The notes under the pieces were generated by a model that did not search any database, had not been told where the DNA came from, and was given only the letters and a program-made list of their open reading frames with translations. A stretch of 64,000 bases of DNA from Emticicia sp. CRIBPO (GTDB lineage Bacteria; Bacteroidota; Bacteroidia; Cytophagales; Spirosomataceae): contig NZ_JAAAKV010000001.1 of the NCBI RefSeq assembly GCF_009905725.1, forward strand, positions 62,001 through 126,000, read 5' to 3'. Numbering within the stretch: the stretch's first letter is position 1; each line of letters opens with the position of its first letter. The position numbers and the translations under genes were made by a program. Shown here piece by piece: positions 52,286 through 61,815 of the stretch.

Positions 52286-52720
52286 ATGAAAAATTTATTG
52301 ATCACCATCGCTACCGCGGCAACTATCATGAGTTGTACTTCTAATGCAGGTACAAATGCCAAGATAGAAGAGGCCAGGCAAGCCGCCATCGATTCAATGC
52401 ATAAAGCAACAGAAATCGAAGCCATCAAACAAGCAGCTATTGACTCGGTTAACCGTGCCAATGAAAAAGCTGAAGTCACTGAAAAAGTAATCTATGTCCA
52501 CGACAATCATAATAACACAGCCTCTCCTGCTACAAAAACCCAACGCAAAAAGATGAATAATGTAGCCAAGGGAGCCTTGATTGGGGCCGGGGCTGGTGCA
52601 ATTACCGGAGCAGTCGTTTCCAAAAAGAAAGGACAAGGTGCCATCATTGGTGGTGTCGTGGGAGCCGGAGCAGGTGCCGCCACAGGAGCCATCATTGACC
52701 ATAATAAAAAGAACAATTAA
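52286..52720 (+). CDS. Glycine-zipper lipoprotein
   Basis: This 144-residue protein has a lipoprotein signal ending at IMSC (Cys17), an Ala-rich helical region with two similar segments (ARQAAIDSMHKATEIEA and IKQAAIDSVNRANEKAE), and a C-terminal glycine zipper (ALIGAGAGAITGAVV, then AIIGGVVGAGAGAATGAII) likely to sit in a membrane. Such YMGG-like proteins contribute to envelope stability. The gene is monocistronic with a terminator. Confidence 0.85.
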   Translation: MKNLLITIATAATIMSCTSNAGTNAKIEEARQAAIDSMHKATEIEAIKQAAIDSVNRANEKAEVTEKVIYVHDNHNNTASPATKTQRKKMNNVAKGALIGAGAGAITGAVVSKKKGQGAIIGGVVGAGAGAATGAIIDHNKKNN

Positions 52721-52770
52721 TGATATAGTTAGAGTTAATATTTCCACACACGGTCCATATAACCGAAACT

Positions 52771-52803
52771 AAAGTGTCAGAGGGAAACTTCTGACACTTT
52801 TTT
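52771..52803 (+). terminator. Rho-independent terminator
   Basis: AAAGTGTCAGA (52771-52781) pairs with TCTGACACTTT (52790-52800), followed by T. Confidence 0.9.
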
Positions 52804-52901
52804 ATTATACCATTTTAGTCCCGAAACCTATCCACTTATGCCTTTTCAGCTTATATTTGAGGTTCTTAGAGACAACAACAGACTAACAGATCAAACTATC
52901 T

Positions 52902-53753
52902 ATGAAAATATCTGTAATAGATGCCGGCAATTTTAAACTCGACGGCGGGGCCATGTTCGGGGTAGTGCCGAAAACCATCTGGCAAAAAATGATACCGGCA
53001 GATGAGCTGAATTTGTGCAGCTGGAAAATGAGATGCCTGCTGGTCGAAAACGAAGGCAAACTGATCCTGACCGATACAGGCATGGGTGACAAGCAACCTG
53101 AAAAGTGGCAGGGATATTATTTCAAACACGGCGACGGCGATCTGATCCAATCCATCAGGAAAGCCGGCTACCACGAAGACGAAGTCACTGATGTGATCCT
53201 GAGTCATCTCCATTTTGATCATTGCGGCGGGGCGGTTTCGTGGAATACCGCCAGAGACGGTTACCGGCTTACCTTCAAAAACGCCAGGTACTGGACACAT
53301 TCCGCTCACTGGGATTGGGCCATTCACCCGAATCCAAGGGAAAAAGCAACATTTTTGACAGAAAACCTGCTGCCCATAGAAGAATCAGGGCATCTGAATT
53401 TTATTGATCAGCAGCCTGATTTTTTCGGGAACAAGTTCAGCTTCCTGTTTGCAGACGGCCATACGGAAAAGATGATCATGCCGGTAGTTACCTTTAAAGA
53501 ACAGAAGATTATTTTCATAGCAGATACCGTCCCTTCTCATGCCCACATTCATGTGCCTTATTGCATGAGTTATGACATCAGGCCTTTACAAACGATGCAG
53601 GAAAAGGAAAGTTTGCTTCAAATCATCAGCGATGAAAAGTGGCTGATCTTTTACGATCACGACCCGGTGCACGAAGTATCCGGTATCATTAAAACAGAAA
53701 AAGGCTTTAAGCCTGAATTTTCAGGGAGTCTGAAAGATTTTGTATCTTTATAA
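52902..53753 (+). CDS. MBL-fold metallo-hydrolase
   Basis: This 283-residue protein has the metallo-beta-lactamase metal site SHLHFDHCGGA (HxHxDH), the preceding LILTDTGMGDKQP, and IFIADTVPSHAHIH downstream. The pattern resembles quorum-quenching-lactonase/YqjP-like hydrolases, but the substrate is unknown. There is no signal peptide. It is followed 60 bases later by the patatin gene. Confidence 0.92.
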   Translation: MKISVIDAGNFKLDGGAMFGVVPKTIWQKMIPADELNLCSWKMRCLLVENEGKLILTDTGMGDKQPEKWQGYYFKHGDGDLIQSIRKAGYHEDEVTDVILSHLHFDHCGGAVSWNTARDGYRLTFKNARYWTHSAHWDWAIHPNPREKATFLTENLLPIEESGHLNFIDQQPDFFGNKFSFLFADGHTEKMIMPVVTFKEQKIIFIADTVPSHAHIHVPYCMSYDIRPLQTMQEKESLLQIISDEKWLIFYDHDPVHEVSGIIKTEKGFKPEFSGSLKDFVSL

Positions 53754-53761
53754 CAGATAAA

Positions 53762-53780
53762 TTATCTATACGTTATCTAT
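53762..53780. repeat. TTATCTAT direct repeat before the patatin gene
   Basis: TTATCTAT occurs at 53762-53769 and 53773-53780, a period of 11 bases or one helix turn. It could be a tandem regulator site; the patatin ATG is 33 bases downstream. Confidence 0.4.
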
Positions 53781-53813
53781 TGACAGGAAATTTGAAATCA
53801 CATCATACTTAAT

Positions 53814-54572
53814 ATGAAGATAGGACTGGTACTTTCAGGAGGCGGAGCAAGGGGATTTGCTCATTTAGGGGTTATTAAAGCCATTAATGAACTGGGATTA
53901 AGTCCGGACATGATCTCCGGCACCAGTGCCGGTTCACTGGTCGGGGCGTTCATTGCAGCCGGTTATTCCCCGGATTTTGTCCTGGAAACCATCCTGAAAC
54001 TAGGCATCAGAAGTCAGCTTAAATTTGCATTCAACCGTTTCGGACTTTTCAGCCTTGACAAAGTGGAAAAGCTGTTTCATGATTATATCCCTCACAATAG
54101 TTTTGAAGCACTAAAGATTCCCCTGGTGGTTTGTGCCACGGATATTGTCAGGGGAGAAACCGTTTATTTTGATTCGGGAGATCTGGCCAAGCCTGTGCTG
54201 GCTTCCTGCTGTATTCCGGGTATTTTTGAACCGGTGACTTACAATGGACATACCCTGATTGACGGAGGGGTGATGAACAACCTGCCTCTGGAACCCCTGG
54301 AAGGAAAATGCGACCTGCTGATCGGCGTTAACGTCACTCCTATCGAGAAAACCCTTCCTATCAAATCGGCTAAAGATGTTATGATGAAATGCCTGTTCCT
54401 GTCTATCGGTCAGCAGGCCAAAGATAAACTCGACCGGCTTGACATTGCCATCGAACCCAGCGAAATCGCCAAATATGACGGATTAAGCCTTTCAAAGGCC
54501 AAAGAACTCTATAATCTGGGCTACGAATCGGCAAAAGCAGAATTAGAAGGGAAATTGTCTCATATTTTGTAA
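53814..54572 (+). CDS. Patatin-like phospholipase (RssA/NTE type)
   Basis: This 252-residue enzyme has the oxyanion motif SGGGARGFAHLGV (8-20), the nucleophile GTSAG with Ser38, and the catalytic Asp150 in LIDGGVMNN. It should hydrolyse phospholipids or lysophospholipids. There is no C-terminal beta-barrel (the PlpD/T9SS-type extension is absent), so it is the small cytoplasmic type. The SprE-like lipoprotein gene starts 93 bases further on. Confidence 0.93.
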   Translation: MKIGLVLSGGGARGFAHLGVIKAINELGLSPDMISGTSAGSLVGAFIAAGYSPDFVLETILKLGIRSQLKFAFNRFGLFSLDKVEKLFHDYIPHNSFEALKIPLVVCATDIVRGETVYFDSGDLAKPVLASCCIPGIFEPVTYNGHTLIDGGVMNNLPLEPLEGKCDLLIGVNVTPIEKTLPIKSAKDVMMKCLFLSIGQQAKDKLDRLDIAIEPSEIAKYDGLSLSKAKELYNLGYESAKAELEGKLSHIL

Positions 54573-54665
54573 GTTTGCGTTCGTTTAATGATCTGGTCCG
54601 GAATTTGGATAATTTTAGCCTGTACCGGTCGTTATCAGTTTATAATGGTATTTAAAGAATATTTT

Positions 54666-56810
54666 GTGAAAAGACTTTTTACCCTGCTTCTGGCAAACTG
54701 TATATTAATATCATGCTCACAATTCAGCAACAGCCCGACGAGCAAGGCCTGGCACAACTTGAATGCCAAATATAACTCCCTGCTTATCGCCCGCGACAAC
54801 TACAAAATTGCAAAGACCATCGATATTAAGGAAAGAAAGGAGAATTTCGGTACAGTTCTGCCCATATTCCATAAAATAGACAGTACCAAGCTGAAAACAG
54901 CAAGGCCTCACCTCGAAGAAGTGGTCAAAAAGACTTCCCTGATCGCGGAAAGACACTCCAACTCAAAATACATTGATGAAGCTTATCTTTTGCTTGGAAA
55001 AGCAAGATTAATGAAAGGCGAGATTTTCAATGCGATAGAAACTTTCAAATATGTCAACACTACCGGCAAATCACAGGATAAGAAAAATGAAGCCCTGATT
55101 TGGCTGATGAGGGCCTATACCGAAAGTGGTGATTTTCAGACGGCCAACCAGGTTTCAGACATCCTTAAGTCGGCGGTGCTGAGCCCCAGGGACAAAGCAC
55201 AGTATCTTTTGGTAAAAGCCCATTTCCACCAGGTACAGGGTGAAGACGCCCTGGCGGTGGTTTTACTGGAAGAAGCCCTCAAAAACATGCCCAAATCTGC
55301 TGAAAAAGCAAGATACCATTTCATAGCGGGTCAGCTGTTTGATCAGCTCAACCGCCCTGTTTATGCCCGGAAAAACTACCAGATGGCTAAGAAAAACAGG
55401 CCGGATTATGACATCGAGTTTTATTCCAACCTGGGGCTGATGATGAACCAGTCACTGGCCAATAACACCATCAACACTTTTGAAGGGATGCTTACAGACC
55501 GGAAAAACACCGACCTGAAAGATAAGATTTACTTCAAAATGGGGGAACTGGAGTCAAAAAAACGCAATTATGACCAGGCCATCGAGTATTATCAGAAGTC
55601 GGTGGCCCTGAGTACAGACGACAATGTCCAGAAAGCTTATTCCTACAAAGCCATCGGTGATATCTACTTTAATCACCTGGGGGATTTTGAGAAATCGGCG
55701 TCTTACTATGACAGCACTATTATTACCATTCCGAAAGACTATCCTGATTATAAAACGCTGATTTTAAAGACTCAGTCGCTCAATGATTTTTTGAAATACA
55801 AAAAAACACTGGACCTTGAAGACAGTCTCCAGACGCTTGCGGCGATGAACCCGCTGGCTTTGGACAACAAACTAGAAGAGATCATCATCCAGCAGGAAAA
55901 AGACAAGAAAAAGCTGAGCGATGCCGCCAAAGTCGTTGCCAATCAGCAAAACCCGCCCCAGATGGTGGCCAGCAACGGTGCTAAAAACAGGTGGATACTG
56001 TATGATCCTGCGGAATTGCTGAAATCCAGAAATGAATTTACCAGGTTGTGGGGCAACAGGAATCTTGACGACAACTGGAGAAGAGCTGACAAAGAGACCG
56101 GGTCTGTAAGCTTCAGTATTGAGCGGGGCGTGGAGAAAAAAGACTCATTGGCAGCCAGACAAACGGAAGAAGAACTGGACAAGGCCAATAAGGCTGCTGA
56201 AAGTCAGCTGGCTTTCAGAAAAAGTGAATTGCTGCAGAAAATCCCTAAAACACCGATACAGCAGGCTGCCTCAAAAAGAAAGCAGGAAGAAGCTTATTAT
56301 CAGCTGGGTAAGATATACAAGTTACAGTTTCAGGACAATGAAAAAGCCAGGGCTACTTTTATCACCCTGACAGAGAAATTCCCGAAAAGTATCTATGCAC
56401 CGGAAGCTTACTACTTCCTGGCCATCATGGAGGAAAATCCGGCCGATAATGTTTACAGGACCACCTTGCTTGAAAAATTCCCCGGTTCTTCTTTTGCCCG
56501 TCAGATCAAAAAAGGAAATGTAAAAATCAGCAGTGACAAAGAAACCGAAGCCCAGAATTTTTACGCGGCGGTGTTCAAATCTTATTCTGAAGGTAATTAC
56601 GACAAAACCCTTGAATCGCTTGAAAACGGACTGAATGAATATATCGGCAGCCAGGTAGAAGACAAAATGGCCATGCTAAGGATCATGATCCTGGCCAAAA
56701 AACAAAATAAAGACCAATACCAGATTGCCCTGCAGGACTTTTTAAGAAGTTATCCTAACTCTGATCTAACCCTAAAAGCTAAAGACATGTTAGCTGTAAT
56801 AAATAAATGA
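54666..56810 (+). CDS. TPR lipoprotein, SprE/PorW-like (type IX secretion and gliding)
   Basis: This 714-residue protein starts best at GTG 54666, which gives a lipoprotein signal KRLFTLLLANCILISC with lipobox ending at Cys17. Upstream ATG codons would place 26 extra residues before the signal. The segment SKAWHNLNAKYNSLLIARDNY is the hallmark start of SprE/PorW, an outer membrane-associated lipoprotein needed for T9SS export. Many TPR units follow. The coupled gene order with a small membrane protein and a symporter is preserved by ATGA overlaps. T9SS is independently supported by the cargo protein at 12017-15517. Confidence 0.85.
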   Translation: MKRLFTLLLANCILISCSQFSNSPTSKAWHNLNAKYNSLLIARDNYKIAKTIDIKERKENFGTVLPIFHKIDSTKLKTARPHLEEVVKKTSLIAERHSNSKYIDEAYLLLGKARLMKGEIFNAIETFKYVNTTGKSQDKKNEALIWLMRAYTESGDFQTANQVSDILKSAVLSPRDKAQYLLVKAHFHQVQGEDALAVVLLEEALKNMPKSAEKARYHFIAGQLFDQLNRPVYARKNYQMAKKNRPDYDIEFYSNLGLMMNQSLANNTINTFEGMLTDRKNTDLKDKIYFKMGELESKKRNYDQAIEYYQKSVALSTDDNVQKAYSYKAIGDIYFNHLGDFEKSASYYDSTIITIPKDYPDYKTLILKTQSLNDFLKYKKTLDLEDSLQTLAAMNPLALDNKLEEIIIQQEKDKKKLSDAAKVVANQQNPPQMVASNGAKNRWILYDPAELLKSRNEFTRLWGNRNLDDNWRRADKETGSVSFSIERGVEKKDSLAARQTEEELDKANKAAESQLAFRKSELLQKIPKTPIQQAASKRKQEEAYYQLGKIYKLQFQDNEKARATFITLTEKFPKSIYAPEAYYFLAIMEENPADNVYRTTLLEKFPGSSFARQIKKGNVKISSDKETEAQNFYAAVFKSYSEGNYDKTLESLENGLNEYIGSQVEDKMAMLRIMILAKKQNKDQYQIALQDFLRSYPNSDLTLKAKDMLAVINK

Positions 56811-56947
56811 CAAAGCAAAACAATGACCCGGAAGATGAAGAAAAGCCCCCCGTATTTAAGTCCTGGAAAGCAGCCTACTGGTTTGTTATCCTGACTTCGG
56901 TAGCTTTATTCATCCTATTTTACCTATTGACAAAAATGTATTCATGA
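56807..56947 (+). CDS. 46-residue single-pass membrane protein
   Basis: A short ORF begins at ATG 56807 within the stop of the SprE-like gene (ATGA) and ends at TGA 56945-56947, overlapping the ATG of the symporter gene. It encodes a polar N-terminus (MTKQNNDPEDEEKPPVFK) and one hydrophobic helix (AAYWFVILTSVALFILFYLL). The two overlaps and normal codon use show that it is a real, coupled gene. It could be an accessory subunit of the symporter, as small proteins accompany some SSS transporters; this is inference. Confidence 0.8.
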   Translation: MTKQNNDPEDEEKPPVFKSWKAAYWFVILTSVALFILFYLLTKMYS

Positions 56948-58635
56948 CGAGTTTAGACTGGTTACTCATGGGCCTGGCCCTGTTCTTCATTATTGCCTAC
57001 GGAGTTTATAAAAACAGGAAAGACACGACCATCAATGAATATTTGCTGGCAGGCAAGTCTCTTCCGTGGTACCACGTCGGTCTGTCGGTGATGGCCACCC
57101 AGGCAAGTGCCATTACCTTCCTTTCGGCCCCGGGGCAGGGATTTACGGACGGGATGGGCTTTGTCCAATTCTATTTCGGTTTGCCTTTTGCGATGGTCGT
57201 TCTGAGTATTACCTTTATTCCGATCTTTCACCGTCTCAGGGTATATACAGCCTACGAATACCTTGAAAACAGGTTTGACACCAAAGTAAGGGTGTTTACA
57301 GCCGTTTTGTTCCTGATTCAAAGGGGGCTTTCCACCGGAATTTCCATTTATGCCCCGTCTATTATTTTGTCTACTATTTTCGGATGGGACATCGCCTGGA
57401 CCAACGTGATCATGGGGGGAATTGTACTTACTTATTCTGTGATCGGAGGCACCAAGGCCATTTCTTATACCCATATCCAGCAAATGATCTTTGTAACAGC
57501 CGCCATGATTTTTGCGGGTTACCTAGTTGTCAATCTTTTACCTGCCGACATCGGGCTGGTTGATGCTGTGAAAGTAGCCGGAAAAGCAGGCAGGGTCAAC
57601 ATCATGGACCTCAAGTTCAATCCGCAGGAAAGATATAACCTCTGGTCGGGTTTGCTGGGTGGTTTCTTTTTACAACTCTCCTATTTCGGAACAGATCAGT
57701 CGCAGGTAGGAAGGTATCTTACGGCTAAAAGCATCAAACAAAGCCGTATCGGTTTACTAATGAACGGTCTGATTAAAATCCCGATGCAGTTCGGTATACT
57801 CCTGATCGGTGTGCTGGTTTTTGTTTTTTACCAGTTCAACTCCTCCCCTGTTTTTTTCAATACGGTAGAAACCGACAAACTGGTCAACAGTGAATATGCG
57901 GCCGAGTACCGCTTGCTGGAAGACCGCCATGCTGCGTTGGGGAAGCAAAAAGAAGTTGAAATCCGTAAACTTCACGAGGCCATCCAATCTGAAAAACAGC
58001 CTGAAATCGAAATCAGCCAGAGCACCATTCAAAGCCTCGACAAGCAGTCAAAAGAGCTGAAAAAAGAGGTTTCGGGCCTTATTAAAAAGAATAACCCTAC
58101 CGGTGACTCCAATGACGTCAATTACATTTTCCTCAGATTTATCCTTGATCATTTACCGCACGGGTTCATAGGATTGCTGATTGCCATTATTTTTTCTGCT
58201 TCCATGGGTTCCGTGGCCTCTGCCTACAGTTCGCTGGCAGCTACCAGCCTGGTGGATGTGGTCAGAAAGACTACCAACAAGGAAATTTCGTCGGATCTGG
58301 AATTAAAATACTCCAAATACCTGACTATTTTCTGGGGTTTATTCTGTATTCTGATTGCTTCGTTTACCCATAAACTGGGCAGCAGTATGATTGAATTGGT
58401 AAATATTTTGGGTTCCTGGTTTTATGGTATTATATTAGGCATATTTTTAGTGGCATTTTATACGAAATCTATCGGGTCCAAAGCCATTTTCTGGGGGGCC
58501 ATCATTTCACAAATCCTCGTGATTGCCATCTGGAAATATGAATTGGTCGCATTTTTATGGCTTAATCCCATTGGTGTCGGGTTAGTGTTTGCCTTTAGCT
58601 GGAGCATCCAGAAACTTACCATTACATCAAAATAA
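56944..58635 (+). CDS. Sodium:solute symporter (SSS family)
   Basis: This 563-residue inner membrane protein has about 13 helices and the SSS core motifs: NEYLLAGKSLPWYHVGLSVMATQAS (in parts), QRGLSTGISIYAPSIILS and GTDQSQVGRYL. Between helices 8 and 9 there is an 80-residue charged insertion (about 312-385) with coiled-coil character (RHAALGKQKEVEIRKLHEAI). Substrate is unknown; sugars, sialate or carboxylates are possible. The downstream two-component genes begin 3 bases after its stop. Confidence 0.92.
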   Translation: MTSLDWLLMGLALFFIIAYGVYKNRKDTTINEYLLAGKSLPWYHVGLSVMATQASAITFLSAPGQGFTDGMGFVQFYFGLPFAMVVLSITFIPIFHRLRVYTAYEYLENRFDTKVRVFTAVLFLIQRGLSTGISIYAPSIILSTIFGWDIAWTNVIMGGIVLTYSVIGGTKAISYTHIQQMIFVTAAMIFAGYLVVNLLPADIGLVDAVKVAGKAGRVNIMDLKFNPQERYNLWSGLLGGFFLQLSYFGTDQSQVGRYLTAKSIKQSRIGLLMNGLIKIPMQFGILLIGVLVFVFYQFNSSPVFFNTVETDKLVNSEYAAEYRLLEDRHAALGKQKEVEIRKLHEAIQSEKQPEIEISQSTIQSLDKQSKELKKEVSGLIKKNNPTGDSNDVNYIFLRFILDHLPHGFIGLLIAIIFSASMGSVASAYSSLAATSLVDVVRKTTNKEISSDLELKYSKYLTIFWGLFCILIASFTHKLGSSMIELVNILGSWFYGIILGIFLVAFYTKSIGSKAIFWGAIISQILVIAIWKYELVAFLWLNPIGVGLVFAFSWSIQKLTITSK

Positions 58636-58638
58636 AAC

Positions 58639-59331
58639 ATGAGCGAATCACAAAACATATTGATTATTGAAGACGATCAAAGAATTGCTCAGAACATCAG
58701 CAAAGGACTTGAAGAAAAGGGATTTCTGACCCAGATTGCTTTTGACGGCAAAATCGGTTTGAAAATGGCCCTCAATAAAGAATTCGACCTCATTCTCCTG
58801 GATCTTAATTTACCAGGAATGAACGGTTACGAAGTGTGCGAAGAAGTCAGAAAACGCAAGGCCGATATTCCCATCATCATGCTGACCGCCCTTGGCGAAA
58901 CTGAAGACAAGATCGAAGGTTTTGAAAAGGGGGCTGACGACTATATTGTTAAACCATTCGATTTCAGAGAGTTACTGGCCAGAATCAATGTATTTCTTAA
59001 AAGAAGAAATGCGGATAACTACCAGGGCATCAATCATTTGAAAATCCTTGACCTTGAAATGGACCTGGATTCCAAGATTGTAACCCGTCAGGGCATGAAC
59101 ATTGAACTGACACCCAAGGAATTTCTTCTGCTCGAATACCTGATCAAAAACAAAGGAAAAGTGGTCTCTAAAGTAGATATTGCGGAAAGCCTCTGGGAAC
59201 AGAATTCCCAGCAAAGCCTTAATGTCATTGAAGTGTATATCAATTTCCTCAGAAAGAAAATTGACAAGGATTTTCATCCCAAACTGATCCATACCAAAAC
59301 CGGGATGGGCTATATTCTTAAAGAAGAATAA
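58639..59331 (+). CDS. OmpR-family response regulator
   Basis: This 230-residue regulator has a receiver domain with phospho-acceptor Asp55 (DLILLDLNLPG), Thr83 in MLTAL and Lys105 (YIVKPFD), and a C-terminal winged helix (LTPKEFLLLEYLIKNKGKVVS, VYINFLRKKID). It is co-transcribed with the symporter and the histidine kinase 11 bases downstream. Confidence 0.95.
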   Translation: MSESQNILIIEDDQRIAQNISKGLEEKGFLTQIAFDGKIGLKMALNKEFDLILLDLNLPGMNGYEVCEEVRKRKADIPIIMLTALGETEDKIEGFEKGADDYIVKPFDFRELLARINVFLKRRNADNYQGINHLKILDLEMDLDSKIVTRQGMNIELTPKEFLLLEYLIKNKGKVVSKVDIAESLWEQNSQQSLNVIEVYINFLRKKIDKDFHPKLIHTKTGMGYILKEE

Positions 59332-59342
59332 TCTGTTAAAGA

Positions 59343-60713
59343 ATGAAGATCCGGACTAAAATAGCCCTGCAGTTTACCGTGATAGTTGCCACTATCCTGA
59401 CCGTGTTTTCCCTTGTTATTTACTATCTGTCGGAAAATAACCGGAAGCAGGAATTCTACCTGAGTCTGAAAGACAGGGCACGGACAACAGCCCAGCTTTT
59501 AATCAAGGAGAAGGGCATTGACAAAAAACTGCTTAAAATTGTAGACAAAAACACCCTTTCGACACTCTATGCAGCCGAAGTGATGGTTTTTAATGACCTC
59601 AATGAGCTCGCATATTCCAACTATGAAGCAGACACCGTTTATTATTCTCCTGAGCTGTTAAAAAAAATACGGACTGAAAAATACCTGGAATCTTCTTTTA
59701 ACGATAAAGAAGTGGTAGGGACCATTTATGACAACGAATTCGGAAAAAGTTTCGTAGTCCTGGCCCAGGCCAAAGACGTCTATGGAAAACAAAAACTGGC
59801 CAACATCAAGCAAACCATGATTTACGGTTTGATTTCAGCCATATTTCTGACCATCATCTTCGGTTTTATTTTTGCAGGACAATCTTTAAAGCCGATTTCG
59901 AGGATCAACCATGAAGTTTCAAAAATAACGGCCTATAACCTGACCAAAAAACTCAGTACAGGCAATAATAAGGACGAAATCGCTCAGTTGGCCCGTAATT
60001 TCAATGAGATGCTGTCCAGGATCGAGAAATCATTTGAATTACAGAAAAGTTTTGTAAGCAATGCTTCTCATGAACTGAGAACGCCGTTGGCCGCCATAAA
60101 ATCTGAGATTCAGGTCGCTTTGGAAAACGACAGGTCTACTGAGGAATACAAAAGCACCCTTCATTCACTGTATATTGATAACCAAAGACTTATACAGCTC
60201 ACGAATGGGCTTTTACAATTGGCTAAATCTGAAAAAACCAATGAGAATGTCCAGATGGTGCCGCTGAGAATCGATGAGATTCTGTTTGAAGTACAGGATG
60301 AGCTTACTCACCAGCAGTCGAACTACCAGATCATGATCGATTTTGACGATATCCCGGATGATGATAACTGGGTGACCGTCAGCGGAAACAAGCCATTGCT
60401 GAAAACAGTATTTAACAATCTCATCGAAAATGCCTGTAAATATTCAGATAACAAGACAGCAGAAGTAAAAATCAAATTCAACAAGCGGAACTGCCTGATT
60501 TCAGTGGCGGATACCGGGATCGGTATTCCAAAAGAAGAAATCGAAAGGATTTTTGAGCCGTTTTACCGCACCAAAAATGCCGCTACATTTAAAGGGCATG
60601 GCATAGGGCTTTCTATTTGTAAGCGTATCGCAGACATGCACAAAGGCAGGATTGTCGTAAAAAGTGAGTTGCATTCCGGCAGTGTTTTCAGCGTGATCAT
60701 TCCTCATTTGTAG
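59343..60713 (+). CDS. Sensor histidine kinase
   Basis: This 456-residue kinase has helices at about 8-30 and 160-180 bounding a periplasmic domain of some 130 residues, a HAMP domain, HisKA with phospho-accepting His243 ([14 protein letters not shown]), and the ATPase boxes [18 protein letters not shown] and GHGIGLSIC. With the preceding regulator it forms a two-component pair. Its 3' end overlaps the convergent queG by 17 bases. Confidence 0.95.
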   Translation: MKIRTKIALQFTVIVATILTVFSLVIYYLSENNRKQEFYLSLKDRARTTAQLLIKEKGIDKKLLKIVDKNTLSTLYAAEVMVFNDLNELAYSNYEADTVYYSPELLKKIRTEKYLESSFNDKEVVGTIYDNEFGKSFVVLAQAKDVYGKQKLANIKQTMIYGLISAIFLTIIFGFIFAGQSLKPISRINHEVSKITAYNLTKKLSTGNNKDEIAQLARNFNEMLSRIEKSFELQKSFVSNASHELRTPLAAIKSEIQVALENDRSTEEYKSTLHSLYIDNQRLIQLTNGLLQLAKSEKTNENVQMVPLRIDEILFEVQDELTHQQSNYQIMIDFDDIPDDDNWVTVSGNKPLLKTVFNNLIENACKYSDNKTAEVKIKFNKRNCLISVADTGIGIPKEEIERIFEPFYRTKNAATFKGHGIGLSICKRIADMHKGRIVVKSELHSGSVFSVIIPHL

Positions 60714-61644
60714 GATTGAGAAACTGTATATTACGCTTCAGACCTTCGAACTTTGTTCGCTTTAACGCTGATTTCTTAAACAATTCGCGAAAAACTTCTT
60801 CCGTTATCTCTTCCCAGTCTTTATTGGAAAAATTTTCCAGGTCTGGATTCAGCGTAAATGCCGGGGTTTTGTGAGGCTTAGCAAAACGGTTCCATGGACA
60901 CACGTCCTGACAGATGTCACAACCAAACATCCAGTTTTTAAACTTCCCTTCCACTTCTTTCGGGATAGACTCTTTCAGTTCTATCGTAAAGTAACTGATA
61001 CACTTACTGCCGTCTACCACATAAGGCCCTACGATGGCGTCTGTGGGGCAGGCATCGATACAGGCTGTGCAGGTACCGCAAAAATCCTTCATCGGGCCGT
61101 CATATTCCAGATCAAGGTCAAGGATGATTTCACCGATGAAGAAAAAGCTCCCGCCTTCGCGGTTCAGCAGGTTGCTGTGTTTGCCTATCCAGCCTATGCC
61201 ACTTTTTTTTGCCCATACCTTGTCCATCACGGGGGCTGAATCGACAAATACCCGTCCGTTTACTTCCCCGATCTCTTCTTCTATAAAATAAAGCAGTTCT
61301 TTCAGCCTGTCTTTTACCACAAAATGATAATCTGTACCGTAGGCATATTTAGACAGTTTCAGGTGCTCATCACCTTCGGGCAGTTTTTTTTCCGGATAAT
61401 AATTAAACATCAGGCTGATCACCGACTTTGCACCGTCCACCAGTTTCCTGGGGTCCAGTCTTTTGTCAAAATGATTGGCCATGTAGGCCATCTGGCCGTG
61501 GTAGTTTTTGTTGAGCCAGTTTTCGAGCCGCGGAGCTTCTTCTTCCAGGAATTCAGCTTTGGAAATCCCGCAGAAATCAAAACCCAAAGCTTTTGATTTC
61601 TCCTTGATTAACCGTGTTCTGTCTGAAAGTATTGAAGTACCCAA
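60697..61644 (-). CDS. queG: Epoxyqueuosine reductase QueG
   Basis: This 315-residue enzyme catalyses the last step of queuosine synthesis, reducing epoxyqueuosine in tRNA. Two 4Fe-4S clusters are indicated by [16 protein letters not shown] and [11 protein letters not shown]; the cobalamin-binding N-terminal part includes [22 protein letters not shown] (in parts). The start at 61644 is TTG; an ATG at 61651 is in another frame. No other queuosine gene is nearby. Confidence 0.95.
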   Translation of the reverse strand: MGTSILSDRTRLIKEKSKALGFDFCGISKAEFLEEEAPRLENWLNKNYHGQMAYMANHFDKRLDPRKLVDGAKSVISLMFNYYPEKKLPEGDEHLKLSKYAYGTDYHFVVKDRLKELLYFIEEEIGEVNGRVFVDSAPVMDKVWAKKSGIGWIGKHSNLLNREGGSFFFIGEIILDLDLEYDGPMKDFCGTCTACIDACPTDAIVGPYVVDGSKCISYFTIELKESIPKEVEGKFKNWMFGCDICQDVCPWNRFAKPHKTPAFTLNPDLENFSNKDWEEITEEVFRELFKKSALKRTKFEGLKRNIQFLNPTNEE

Positions 61645-61815
61645 TGGACATTTTTTTGTAAAATTAACAAAACTGATCCTATTTTAAGACGAAAGGCCTG
61701 TTTTATGTTCGATATGACCAAACAGCTTGCAATTACGGGAAAACTTTGTGAAATTCGTTTTATCAATAATAGCCAGTACCTGATCATCTATTTTCAACCT
61801 TAAAAACAAAAAAGA

